From NCBI RefSeq assembly GCF_014200435.1, contig NZ_JACHBR010000001.1, forward strand, positions 5,646,001 to 5,710,000: a stretch of 64,000 nt of DNA, in the 5' to 3' direction. The position numbers and the translations under genes are program-made. The notes below the pieces were generated by a model. It was given only the letters and a program-made list of their open reading frames with translations, made no database searches and was not told the DNA's origin. Positions 27,537-35,602 of this stretch are shown piece after piece. The stretch comes from Sphaerisporangium krabiense (GTDB lineage: Bacteria > Actinomycetota > Actinomycetes > Streptosporangiales > Streptosporangiaceae). Position 1 is the stretch's first letter, and the number at the start of each line of letters is the position of its first letter.

Positions 27537-28531
27537 CAGGCGTCCTTCTTCACGAGGTCGTTGAAGCGCCGGTCGGCGAAGCCGGCGAAATCGATCTTTC
27601 CGGGGATGAGGCCCTCGGCGCCGAAGGCGTCGGCCATCTCCTGCTCGGAGGCGACCAGGGCGTCGTCGATCCGCACGATCCTCGTGACGCGGTTCGCGGC
27701 GGCGGGCCCGGTCACCTCGACGGGCAGGCCGGTCTCCTCGGCCCAGACCTTCGCCCATTCGTCCTGGTGGGTGTTGGCCCAGATCTTCGCGCGTTGCAGG
27801 CGTGCCAGGTAGTCGCGGATCGCGGCGGTCTTGTCCTTGTCGGCGAGCGCGTCGCGGCCCGCGACCTGGAAGTTGTAGCCGTTGACGTAGCCGGTGCCGT
27901 CCACGAGGATCCTGGCCTTGTTCTGCACCACCGCCTGGGAGGTGTAGGGGTCCCAGATGGCCCAGGCGTCGATCCGGCCGGAGGTGAACGCGGCCAGGGC
28001 GTCGGCGGGCTGCAGGTAGCTCACCGTGATGTCCTTGAAGGACAGGCCGTCCTTCTTGAGCACGGCGAGCAGGTGGTAGTGCGCCGAGCTGCCCTTGGCG
28101 ACCGCGACGCGCCTGCCCTTGAGCTGCGCGGTGGCGGTGATGGGGGAGCCGGGCGGCACGACGACGGCCGAGGACTTGGCGTTCATCTGGTCGGCGGCCA
28201 CCACGGCGATCTTGGAGTTCGCGGCCGCCGCGAAGATCGGCGGGGTGTTGCCCACCGCGCCGATGTCCACGCCTCCGGCGTTGACGGCCTCCAGCAGCGG
28301 CGGCCCCGAGGTGAACTGGGCCCAGGTCACCTTGTAGGGGAGCTTGTCGAGCTCGCCGGAGGCGGTGAGCAGCACCTGGGAGCCCGCCTTCTGGTCGCCG
28401 ACCCGCAGCGTGACCCCGGCGAGGCCGCCCCCCGAGCCGGAGGACCCCTGGGAGGACGCGGACGCCCCGCAGGCGGCGAGCGTCGCGGCCAGGCCCGCCG
28501 CGGCGAGCAGCCGGACGGCCTTGGCGATCAT
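27536..28531 (-). CDS. ssuA: Aliphatic sulfonate ABC transporter substrate-binding lipoprotein
   Basis: This 331-residue receptor has lipobox LAAC (Cys21) and a Ser/Gly tether. The mature part has the NMT1/SsuA pattern: VTWAQFTSGPPLLEAVNAGGVDIG near the start, then VAVAKGSSAHYHL and the AFTSGRIDAWAIWDPY region. ATG 28531 has CGGAGG upstream and overlaps the ssuB stop by 4 nt. Neighbouring ssuD supports sulfonates as the substrate. Confidence 0.87.
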   Translation of the reverse strand: MIAKAVRLLAAAGLAATLAACGASASSQGSSGSGGGLAGVTLRVGDQKAGSQVLLTASGELDKLPYKVTWAQFTSGPPLLEAVNAGGVDIGAVGNTPPIFAAAANSKIAVVAADQMNAKSSAVVVPPGSPITATAQLKGRRVAVAKGSSAHYHLLAVLKKDGLSFKDITVSYLQPADALAAFTSGRIDAWAIWDPYTSQAVVQNKARILVDGTGYVNGYNFQVAGRDALADKDKTAAIRDYLARLQRAKIWANTHQDEWAKVWAEETGLPVEVTGPAAANRVTRIVRIDDALVASEQEMADAFGAEGLIPGKIDFAGFADRRFNDLVKKDA

Positions 28532-29310
28532 GGTGCGGCCTCCGGTGCGAGGGGTGGGGTGGTCATCGCGGTTCCTCCGGGGGGGTCGGTGCGGTGCTCG
28601 CGCGCCGCCACGCCGAGGGCGCGGAGCAGGCGGTCGCGCAGGTTCACGAGGTCGGGATGGTCGCGGTGGCGGGGCCGTGGCGCGGTGATGGCGTACTCGT
28701 GGGCGATGCGGCCCTCCGACAGCACCAGCACGCGGTCGGCGAGCAGCAGCGCCTCGTCCACGTCGTGGGTGACGAGCAGCACGGCGGGGCGGTGCAGGGC
28801 CCACAGGTCCAGGACGAGCTGGTGGACGGTGATGCGGGTGAGCGCGTCCAGGGCGCTGAACGGCTCGTCGAGCAGCAGCAGATCGGGCTCCCTGACCAGG
28901 GCGCGGGCGAGGCTGGCCCGCTGGGCCTCCCCGCCGGACAGCGTGAGCGGCCAGGCGCCCGCGCGCTCGCTCAGCCCGACCTCCTCCAGAGCGCGGTCGG
29001 CGCGCGCGCCCGCGTCGGGGACGTCCAGGCCGAGGGCGACGTTGGCGTGGACGCGTTTCCAGGGCACCAGGCGCGGCTCCTGGAAGGCGACGGCCACCGA
29101 GCCGCCGACGCTCAGCTCGCCTTCGAGGTCGCGGTCCAGGCCGGCCAGCGCGCGCAGCAGGGTGGACTTGCCCGAGCCGCTGCGGCCGAGCAGGGCGATG
29201 AACTCGCCGCCCTCGATGTCCAGGTCCAGGCCGGAAAGGACGGCGCGGTCGCCGAAGCGGCGGGTCAGCCCGCGCAGCCCGGCTACTCGGCGAGGAATCC
29301 GCGTCTCCAT
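28528..29310 (-). CDS. ssuB: Aliphatic sulfonate ABC transporter ATP-binding protein
   Basis: This 260-residue ATPase has Walker A GRSGSGKST, a Q-loop (VAFQEPRLVPW, typical for SsuB/TauB), signature LSGGEAQRASLARAL, Walker B LLLLDEPFSALD and switch His (LLVTHDVDEAL). ATG 29310 with GGAGGG upstream overlaps the end of ssuC by 28 nt. The C-terminal ~30 residues after the core are Pro/Ala-rich. Confidence 0.88.
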   Translation of the reverse strand: METRIPRRVAGLRGLTRRFGDRAVLSGLDLDIEGGEFIALLGRSGSGKSTLLRALAGLDRDLEGELSVGGSVAVAFQEPRLVPWKRVHANVALGLDVPDAGARADRALEEVGLSERAGAWPLTLSGGEAQRASLARALVREPDLLLLDEPFSALDALTRITVHQLVLDLWALHRPAVLLVTHDVDEALLLADRVLVLSEGRIAHEYAITAPRPRHRDHPDLVNLRDRLLRALGVAAREHRTDPPGGTAMTTPPLAPEAAP

Positions 29311-30146
29311 GAGAGCGCCCTCCGTTCCAGCAGCCGTACCAGCGCGTCGGTGAGCAGGCCGAGCGCGCTGTAGACCAGCAGGCCGACCACGATGACGTCC
29401 GTGCGCAGGAACTCGCGGGCGTCGTTGATCATGAAGCCGAGCCCGGCGTCGGCGTTGACCTGCTCGGCGACGATGAGCGCCAGCCAGGCCACGCCGAGGC
29501 TCTGCCGCAGGCCGACCAGCGTCTGGGGCAGCGCGCCCGGCAGCACGATGTGGCGCAGCAGCGCGGCGCGGCCGAGCTTGAGGGTGCGGGCGACCTCGGC
29601 GAGCTTGCCGTCCACGCCGCGGATGCCGGCGAAGGTGTTGAGGTAGAGGGGGAAGGACACCGCGAGCGCGACCAGGGTGACCTTGGGCGTCTCGCCGATG
29701 CCGAACCACAGGATGAACAGCGGGATCAGGCCGAAGAACGGCAGCGCCCGCAGCATCTGCATGATCGGGTCCACGGCGTACTCGCCCGGGCGGCCGAGCC
29801 CGGCGACCACGGCGAGCAGCACGCCGGCGATCGCGCCGGCGGCGAAGCCGATGGCGACCCGTTGCAGGGACACCGCGATCGCCGTGGGGAGGACGCCCTC
29901 GGCGATCAGGTCGGTGGCGGTGGCGGCGACCGTGCTCGGCGCGGCGAGCAGGCGCTCGGGCAGCAGCCCGGCGCCGCTGGCGATCTGCCAGAGGACGACG
30001 ACGGCCAGAGGGCTGAGCCATCGCCGCCAGGCCCGGGCGCGGCGCGGGGCACGGGACGCGCGCGGGGGCGGAACGGAGACGGTGGACGGCCCGGCGGCCG
30101 GGCCAGGGGCCCGTGCCGCCTGAACGTCCAGTGCGGGGGACGACAT
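29283..30146 (-). CDS. ssuC: Aliphatic sulfonate ABC transporter permease
   Basis: This membrane subunit of 287 residues has about six helices. It shows the SsuC/TauC hallmarks: MLRALPFFGLIPLFILWFGIGETPK, the EAA-type coupling loop after it (GVDGKLAEVARTLKLGR), and the C-terminal AREFLRTDVIVVGLLVY. The N-terminal 40 residues are Pro/Ala/Arg-rich and cytoplasmic. ATG 30146 has GCGAGG upstream; a TTG directly before it is ignored. It is the first gene of the ssuCBAD operon. Confidence 0.87.
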   Translation of the reverse strand: MSSPALDVQAARAPGPAAGPSTVSVPPPRASRAPRRARAWRRWLSPLAVVVLWQIASGAGLLPERLLAAPSTVAATATDLIAEGVLPTAIAVSLQRVAIGFAAGAIAGVLLAVVAGLGRPGEYAVDPIMQMLRALPFFGLIPLFILWFGIGETPKVTLVALAVSFPLYLNTFAGIRGVDGKLAEVARTLKLGRAALLRHIVLPGALPQTLVGLRQSLGVAWLALIVAEQVNADAGLGFMINDAREFLRTDVIVVGLLVYSALGLLTDALVRLLERRALSWRRGFLAE

Positions 30147-30188
30147 CAAGGAACCTCGCAGGGGTTGTTCTCGTGCGGCCTCCTCCCC

Positions 30189-30217
30189 ATAATTGCCGTC
30201 ATTTCCTACCGGGTCAA
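30189..30217 (-). promoter_or_regulatory. Candidate promoter of the ssu operon
   Basis: On the minus strand TTGACC (30217-30212), a 17-bp spacer and AATTAT (30194-30189) precede the ssuC ATG by about 43 nt. The pocket is AT-rich compared with its surroundings. Confidence 0.5.
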
Positions 30218-30300
30218 TAGGGTTTTATGACCGGCCCCAGACGCGCACCGGCAGCCCTCCCGGGTCGTACGGCCCCCGAGCGGACGGGGGCCGCCGCGCG

Positions 30301-30306
30301 TAGTCT
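30301..30306 (+). promoter_or_regulatory. Candidate -10 box for leaderless CoxD-like gene
   Basis: TAGTCT ends 6 nt before the GTG at 30313; there is no Shine-Dalgarno, so a leaderless mRNA is likely. Confidence 0.55.
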
Positions 30307-30312
30307 GATGAG

Positions 30313-31440
30313 GTGTCCGAAGAGGTCTCCGCCGTGGCGTCCGGCACGGTGCCGGATGCGGCACCCGGTACGGTGCCCGATGCGATGCCGGATGCAGGTG
30401 CCGATGCGGCTTCCGGCACGGTTCCTGATGCGGTGCCCGATGCGGTGCCGGATGTAGGTTCTGATGCGGCTTCGGGCGCGGTTCCTGATGCGGTGCCCGA
30501 TGCGGTGCCGGATGCAGCTTCTGATGCGGCTTCCGGCGCGGTGACGGAGCCGGTACGCCGGGCGTCCGAGATCGGCGGCCCGGCCGCGCTCGCCGAGCTC
30601 CTCGACGCCCACGCCTATCTGGCCGGCGAGGGGCTGGCCACCGCGTGCTTCCTCGCGCTCAAGATGGGCAGGCCGCTGTTCCTGGAGGGCGAGGCGGGCG
30701 TCGGCAAGACCGAGCTGGCCAAGACCCTCGCCGCCGTGCTCGGCGCGCCCCTGATCCGGCTGCAGTGCTACGAGGGCCTGGACGCCGCGCAGGCCCTGTA
30801 CGACTGGGACTTCGCCCGCCAGCTCCTGCACCTCAAGGCCGCCGAGGCCACGGGCGCCACCGGGGCCGCCGAGGCCGCGCGCCTGGAGGGCGAGCTGTAC
30901 GACCGCAGGTTCCTCATCGCCCGTCCCCTGCTCAGGGCCCTGGAGACCCGGCCCGCCGTGCTGCTCGTGGACGAGATCGACCGCGCCGACGACGAGTTCG
31001 AGGCGTTCCTGCTGGAGGTCCTCTCCGACTTCAGCATCTCCATCCCCGAGCTCGGCACCGTGCGGGCCGCCGAGCCGCCCGTGGTGGTCGTCACCTCCAA
31101 CCGCACCCGCGACGTCCACGACGCGCTGAAGCGCCGGTGCCTGTACCACTGGCTGGAGCACCCTCCGTTCGAGCGGGAGGTGGCGATACTCCTGCGGCGG
31201 CTGCCCGCCTGCACCGAGGCGCTCGCCGCCCAGGTCGCCGCCGCGGCCGGGCGCCTGCGCGCGGCCGGCCTGGTCAAGCCGCCCGGCGTCGCCGAGACCC
31301 TCGACTGGACCGGCGCCCTTCTCACGCTCGGCGCGCGCGACCTGGACCCGGGCCTGGCCGCCGCCACGCTCGGCGCCCTGCTGAAGTACCGCGAGGACCA
31401 GCAGACCGTCCTGACGAACGGACTGCTCCGCCATGCCTGA
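30313..31440 (+). CDS. MoxR/CoxD-like AAA+ ATPase with repetitive N-terminus
   Basis: This 375-residue AAA+ ATPase resembles CoxD, which helps insert the sulfurated metal centre of CO dehydrogenase-type molybdenum hydroxylases. It has Walker A GEAGVGKTELAK (from residue 126), Walker B VLLVDEIDRAD, sensor TSNRTRD and a C-terminal lid. Residues ~1-78 are an extra Asp/Ala/Val/Pro repeat region (units like PDAVPDAVPD) encoded by three 60-bp DNA repeats. The next gene overlaps by 8 nt and encodes the VWA partner usual for MoxR-type ATPases. A start at a later codon, dropping the repeats, cannot be excluded. Confidence 0.82.
   Translation: MSEEVSAVASGTVPDAAPGTVPDAMPDAGADAASGTVPDAVPDAVPDVGSDAASGAVPDAVPDAVPDAASDAASGAVTEPVRRASEIGGPAALAELLDAHAYLAGEGLATACFLALKMGRPLFLEGEAGVGKTELAKTLAAVLGAPLIRLQCYEGLDAAQALYDWDFARQLLHLKAAEATGATGAAEAARLEGELYDRRFLIARPLLRALETRPAVLLVDEIDRADDEFEAFLLEVLSDFSISIPELGTVRAAEPPVVVVTSNRTRDVHDALKRRCLYHWLEHPPFEREVAILLRRLPACTEALAAQVAAAAGRLRAAGLVKPPGVAETLDWTGALLTLGARDLDPGLAAATLGALLKYREDQQTVLTNGLLRHA
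30361..30540 (+). repeat. Three 60-bp tandem repeats at the start of the AAA+ gene
   Basis: Units occupy 30361-30420, 30421-30480 and 30481-30540. The last two differ at only a few positions. Each holds sub-repeats of GATGCGGTGCC-like sequence and encodes about 20 residues rich in Asp, Ala, Val and Pro. Confidence 0.85.
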
Positions 31441-32614
31441 CCCCGCCCGTCCCCCCTCCGGCGCCCGTCCGGCACCCGGCGGCGGTCCCTTCGGGACGGT
31501 CGTCACGAGCCCCGCGCGCACCGGGGACGCGGCCGCCCTGGCCGCGACGGTCACCGGATTCGCCCGCACCCTGCGCGCCGCGGGCGTTCCCGCCGACCAC
31601 GAGCGCACCCAGGCCATGCTGGACGCCGCCGCCCACCTGGGCGCCGCCGACCGCGCGGCCGTCTACTGGGCCGGCCGCCTCACCATGTGCGCCGGCCCCG
31701 ACGACCTGCCCCGCTACGACCGCTGCTTCGCCGCCTACTTCGGTGGCGAGCGCCCCGGGCCGGGCCGCCCGGCCCCCGTGGTCACCGTCGTCCGCCACAC
31801 GATGGCCCTGGACGGCGACGGCCCCTCCGGCGACGCCTCCCGCGAGGCCCTGGCGGCCACGGCGGCCTGGGCCGAGGTGCTCAGGCACCGCGACGTCGCC
31901 CGCATGACCCCCGCCGAGCTGGCCGAGGTGCACCGCATGATCGGGCTGCTGCGCGCCCGCAGGGAGCCGCGCCGCTCCCGCCGGTTCGCATCCTCCCCTC
32001 GGGGCAGGCTCGACCCGCGCCGCACGATGCGCGAGACCCTGCGCAGGGGCGGCGAGATCGCCCGCCTGCGCCGCAGGTCGCGCCGGGTGCGGCCCCGCCG
32101 CGTCGTGCTGCTGGTCGACGTCAGCGGCTCCATGGCCCCCTACGCCGACACGCTGCTGCGGTTCGCCCACGCGCTGGTGCGGTGCGAGCCGCGCGCCACC
32201 GAGGTGTTCAGCGTCGGCACCCGGCTCACCCGGATCACCCCCGCGCTGCGCCACCGCGACCCCGGCGCGGCCATGCGCGAGGTCTCGGCCGCCGTCCCCG
32301 ACTGGCGCGGCGGCACCCGGCTGGGCGAGGAGCTCAAGCGGTTCCTCGACGCCGGCTCCACGGCCAGGGGCGCCATCGTCGTGATCGCCTCGGACGGCTG
32401 GGAGCGCGGCGACCCGTCCCTGCTCGGCCGGCAGATGGCCCGGCTGTCCCGCCTCGCCTATCGGGTCGTGTGGGCGAACCCCCACAAAGGGCACGAGGGG
32501 TACCAGCCGCTGACCGGCGGCATGCGCGCCGCGCTGCCCTACGTCGGGGCGTTCGTCGCCGGGCACAGCCTGGCCGCCTTCGAGGAGCTCGCGGAAAGGC
32601 TGTCGCATGCGTGA
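31433..32614 (+). CDS. VWA-domain protein (CoxE-like)
   Basis: This 393-residue protein is the partner of the MoxR-type ATPase in molybdenum-hydroxylase maturation. The C-terminal half is a von Willebrand A domain with the MIDAS motif VDVSGSM (Asp229, Ser231, Ser233), a later conserved Thr (WRGGTRLGEEL) and VVIASDGWERGD. The N-terminal half is Arg-rich and helical. ATG 31433 lies inside the end of the ATPase gene, and its own stop overlaps the XdhC gene by 8 nt. Confidence 0.82.
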   Translation: MPDPARPPSGARPAPGGGPFGTVVTSPARTGDAAALAATVTGFARTLRAAGVPADHERTQAMLDAAAHLGAADRAAVYWAGRLTMCAGPDDLPRYDRCFAAYFGGERPGPGRPAPVVTVVRHTMALDGDGPSGDASREALAATAAWAEVLRHRDVARMTPAELAEVHRMIGLLRARREPRRSRRFASSPRGRLDPRRTMRETLRRGGEIARLRRRSRRVRPRRVVLLVDVSGSMAPYADTLLRFAHALVRCEPRATEVFSVGTRLTRITPALRHRDPGAAMREVSAAVPDWRGGTRLGEELKRFLDAGSTARGAIVVIASDGWERGDPSLLGRQMARLSRLAYRVVWANPHKGHEGYQPLTGGMRAALPYVGAFVAGHSLAAFEELAERLSHA

Positions 32615-33755
32615 CGTGCTCTCCCAGATCGTGCGCTGGTGGGAGGCGGGGGAGCGGTTCGGGGTGGCCACCGTCGTGGACACCTTCCGCAGCGCGCCCC
32701 GGCCGCCCGGCGCGTCCATGGCCGTCCTCGGGGACGAGGCCGTCGGCAGCGTGTCCGGCGGCTGCGTCGAGGGCGCGGTGTACGAGCTGTCGCGCGAGGT
32801 CGCCGCCGGAGGGCGCCCGGTGCTCCAGCGGTACGGGGTCAGCGACGACGACGCCTTCTCGGTCGGGCTCACCTGCGGCGGGATCATCGACATCCTCGTC
32901 GAGCCTGTGTCCAAGGACGACTTCCCCGAGCTCGGCGAGATCGCGGCCTCGGTGCGCCGCCACGAGCCGGTGGCCGTCGCCACCGTCCTGCCCGGCCCCC
33001 GGCGGCGGGGCGCGCGCCGGGTGGTGTGGCCCGGCCGCGCCTCCGGCTCGCTCGGGCCCGCCCGGCTCGACGCCGCCGTGGACGACGACGCCCGCGGCAT
33101 GCTCGCCCAGGGGCTCACGTCCGTGCGCAGGTACGGGACGCGCGGCGAGCGGCGTCTGGACGAGCTGCCGGTCTTCGTCCACTCCTTCGCCCCGCCGCCG
33201 CGCATGCTCGTCTTCGGGGCCATCGACTTCGCCGCCGCCGTCGCCAGGATCGGCAGGTTCCTCGGCTACCACGTCGTGGTGTGCGACGCCCGCCCGGTGT
33301 TCGCCACGGCCAAGCGCTTCCCCGAGGCGGACGAGGTCGTCGTCAAGTGGCCGCACGACTACCTCTCCACCGCCCACGTCGACGCCCGCACGGTGATCTG
33401 CGTGCTCACCCACGACCCGAAGTTCGACGTCCCCCTGCTGGAGGTCGCGCTGCGCACCGAGGCCGGGTACGTCGGCGCGATGGGGTCGCGCCGCACCCAC
33501 GAGGACCGCCTGGCCCGGCTGCGCGAGGCGGGCCTCACCGCGGACGAGCTGGCCCGGCTGCGCTCCCCGATCGGGCTGGACCTCGGGGCGCGCACCCCTG
33601 AGGAGACCGCCGTGTCCATCGCCGCCGAGCTGATACAGCTCCGCTGGGGCGGCTCGGGCCGCGCGCTCAGCGACACCACCGGCCGCATCCACGGCCCGGC
33701 GGACGGCGGGCACGACACGGGCGCGACCGGTCCCGGCACGCGGGGCGGCGGATGA
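32607..33755 (+). CDS. XdhC/CoxF-family molybdenum-cofactor maturation protein
   Basis: This 382-residue protein is thought to bind and protect molybdenum cofactor during sulfuration and deliver it to hydroxylases. The N-terminal XdhC/CoxI domain has SVSGGCVEGAVYE and LTCGGIIDILVEP (conserved Cys). The C-terminal Rossmann-like XdhC domain has MLVFGAIDFAAAVARIG and YVGAMGSRRTHEDRL. The last ~25 residues are Gly/Thr/Pro-rich and end in a segment duplicated directly downstream. It lies between CoxE-like and MocA-like genes. Confidence 0.85.
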   Translation: MRDVLSQIVRWWEAGERFGVATVVDTFRSAPRPPGASMAVLGDEAVGSVSGGCVEGAVYELSREVAAGGRPVLQRYGVSDDDAFSVGLTCGGIIDILVEPVSKDDFPELGEIAASVRRHEPVAVATVLPGPRRRGARRVVWPGRASGSLGPARLDAAVDDDARGMLAQGLTSVRRYGTRGERRLDELPVFVHSFAPPPRMLVFGAIDFAAAVARIGRFLGYHVVVCDARPVFATAKRFPEADEVVVKWPHDYLSTAHVDARTVICVLTHDPKFDVPLLEVALRTEAGYVGAMGSRRTHEDRLARLREAGLTADELARLRSPIGLDLGARTPEETAVSIAAELIQLRWGGSGRALSDTTGRIHGPADGGHDTGATGPGTRGGG

Positions 33756-33792
33756 GCATGGCAGATCCCGGCACGGGGGGCGGCGGATGAGC
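33731..33792 (+). repeat. 27-bp direct duplication across the xdhC/mocA junction
   Basis: Copies at 33731-33757 and 33766-33792 differ at one position and both contain GGCGGCGGATGAGC, that is, the Shine-Dalgarno-like G-run and the ATGA stop/start overlap. Confidence 0.8.
33752..33790 (+). CDS. 12-codon mini-ORF bridging xdhC and mocA genes
   Basis: MSMADPGTGGGG overlaps the xdhC stop with its ATGA start and ends in ATGA overlapping the mocA start. It arose from the 27-bp junction duplication: its end (PGTGGGG) copies the xdhC end (PGTRGGG). A peptide function is unlikely; a translational relay is possible. Confidence 0.4.
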   Translation: MSMADPGTGGGG

Positions 33793-34398
33793 GGGCCGTG
33801 CGCCGGGCTGTTGCTGGCCGCGGGGGCGGGGACGCGGCTCGGCACGCCCAAGGCGCTGCTGGAGTTCCAGGGGGAGCGGCTGGCCGACCGCGGGGCGCGC
33901 CTGCTGCGCGAGGGCGGCTGCCATCCGGTCGTCGTGGTGCTCGGCGCGGCCGAGGTGCGGGTCGGCGGGGCCGTCGCCGTCCGCAATCCCGACTGGCGCA
34001 CCGGCATGGCGTCCTCGCTGCGCGCCGGGCTCGACGCGCTCCCGCCCGCCGCGGACGCGGTCGTGGTGGCCCTGGCCGACCAGCCGCTGGTCCGCGCCGA
34101 GGCCGTGCGCCGGCTGATCGTGGCGCGGGCGGCGGGCGCGGCGGTGGCGGTCGCCACCTACGGCGGCGCGCCGCGCAACCCGGTGCTGATCGGCCGCGAG
34201 CACTTCGGCGAGGTCCTGAGGCTCGCCGCCGGGGACGCGGGCGCGCGCCCCTTCCTGCGCGCCCATCCCGAACTGGTCACGCCCGTGCCCTGCGACGACG
34301 CCGGGGACCCGGCCGACATCGACACCGTGGCCGACCTGGAGCGCCTCACCGCCGTGCCGCGGCCGCCGGTCGCGCCGGACGGCCGCGACCGGCCCTGA
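33787..34398 (+). CDS. MobA/MocA-like nucleotidyltransferase
   Basis: This 203-residue protein probably transfers CMP or GMP to molybdopterin. It opens with the NTP-transferase signature LLLAAGAGTRLGTPKALLEF, and has VVVALADQPLVRAEAVRRL (metal-binding Asp) and the R-NPVLIGREHF motif typical of MocA, the cytidylyltransferase of hydroxylase-type cofactors. Position right after the XdhC gene supports MocA rather than MobA. The last ~15 residues are Pro/Arg-rich. Confidence 0.82.
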   Translation: MSGPCAGLLLAAGAGTRLGTPKALLEFQGERLADRGARLLREGGCHPVVVVLGAAEVRVGGAVAVRNPDWRTGMASSLRAGLDALPPAADAVVVALADQPLVRAEAVRRLIVARAAGAAVAVATYGGAPRNPVLIGREHFGEVLRLAAGDAGARPFLRAHPELVTPVPCDDAGDPADIDTVADLERLTAVPRPPVAPDGRDRP

Positions 34399-34466
34399 GG
34401 GGCGGCAGCGGCGGCCGGGCGGGAGACGCCGCGCGCGCCGGGCTTTCCCGCCGCCGGGGGACTCGG

Positions 34467-34472
34467 TAGCCT
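34467..34472 (+). promoter_or_regulatory. Candidate -10 box for the F420-type oxidoreductase gene
   Basis: TAGCCT fits TAnnnT and would give a leader of about 40 nt including the GAGGGG ribosome-binding site. Confidence 0.4.
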
Positions 34473-34519
34473 GTCCGTGACTGGAACATCATTCGGTTTC
34501 TTTGGCGAGGGGACTCGAC

Positions 34520-35560
34520 ATGCGCGTGGGCATGGCGCTCAACTACGCGGGTGGCTTCAAGGAGACGGTGGCCGAGCTGGCGGACTACGAGAGCGCCGGG
34601 CTCGACATCGTCTTCGTCGCCGAGGCCTACGGCTTCGACGCCGTGAGCCAGATGGGCTACATCGCCGCCCGCACCCGGCGCGTCCAGATCGCCTCGGGCA
34701 TCCTGCCGATCTACTCGCGCACCCCCTCCCTGCTCGCCATGACCGCCGCCGGCATGGACTACGTCTCCGACGGCCGCTTCGTGCTCGGCCTCGGCGCCTC
34801 CGGGCCGCAGGTCGTCGAGGGCTTCCACGGCGTGCCCTACACCGCGCCGCTCGGCCGCACCCGCGAGGTGATCGAGATCTGCCGCAAGGTCTGGCGGCGC
34901 GAGCGGCTCACCTACGAGGGCGCGCACTACACGCTGCCGCTGCCCCCCGGCCAGGGCACCGGGCTCGGCAAGCCGCTCAAGCTGATCAACCACCCGGTGC
35001 GCCCGCGCATCCCCATCGTGCTCGCCGCCATCGGCCCGAAGAACGTCGAGCTGACCGCCGAGCTGGCCGAGGGCTGGGAGCCGATCTTCTACGTCCCCGA
35101 GAAGGCCGCCGAGGTGTGGGGCCCGTCGCTGAAGGCGGGCACGGCCCGGCGCTCAGGCGACCTCGGCGAGCTGGACGTCATCGCCCAGGCCGCCCTCGCC
35201 ATCGGCGAGGACGCGGGGGACCTGCTCGAGCTCGGCCGCCCCATGGCCGCGCTCTACATCGGCGGCATGGGCGCCAGGGGCAGGAACTTCTACAACGACC
35301 TGGCCCGCCGCTACGGCTACGAGAAGGAGGCCCGGCTCATCCAGGACCTCTACCTGGACGGCAAGAAGGACGAGGCCGCGGCGGCGGTGCCGAGAGAGCT
35401 ACTGGAGAAGATGTCGCTCGTCGGCCCCGAGGGCTTCGTCAGGGAACGCGTCGCCGCGCTGAAGGAGTCCGGGGTCACCACGCTCAACGTCGCCCCGCTC
35501 GCCGCCACCCACGAGGAGCGCGTCCGGCTCGTCGAGAAGATCCGCGACATCGCCGCCTGA
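34520..35560 (+). CDS. LLM-class (probably F420-dependent) oxidoreductase
   Basis: This is a 346-residue luciferase-fold oxidoreductase. FVAEAYGFDAVSQMGYIAARTRRVQIASGILP near the start and FVLGLGASGPQVVEGFHG in the middle are characteristic of actinobacterial F420-dependent LLM members; the substrate is unknown. ATG 34520 follows GAGGGG by 8 nt, while the longer frame from 34502 lacks such a site. It is alone between the molybdenum maturation set and the peptidase gene. Confidence 0.85.
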   Translation: MRVGMALNYAGGFKETVAELADYESAGLDIVFVAEAYGFDAVSQMGYIAARTRRVQIASGILPIYSRTPSLLAMTAAGMDYVSDGRFVLGLGASGPQVVEGFHGVPYTAPLGRTREVIEICRKVWRRERLTYEGAHYTLPLPPGQGTGLGKPLKLINHPVRPRIPIVLAAIGPKNVELTAELAEGWEPIFYVPEKAAEVWGPSLKAGTARRSGDLGELDVIAQAALAIGEDAGDLLELGRPMAALYIGGMGARGRNFYNDLARRYGYEKEARLIQDLYLDGKKDEAAAAVPRELLEKMSLVGPEGFVRERVAALKESGVTTLNVAPLAATHEERVRLVEKIRDIAA

Positions 35561-35589
35561 TCCCCGGCGGGATATGACGGGCGAGGCCG

Positions 35590-35595
35590 TACAGT
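35590..35595 (+). promoter_or_regulatory. Candidate -10 box for leaderless peptidase gene
   Basis: TACAGT ends 7 nt before ATG 35603, and no Shine-Dalgarno is present. Confidence 0.55.
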
Positions 35596-35602
35596 CTCGG
35601 AC

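Noticed and set aside
30361-30540. 60-bp units as a CRISPR or intergenic array
   Set aside because: Contiguous in-frame units without spacers at the start of a clear ATPase gene.
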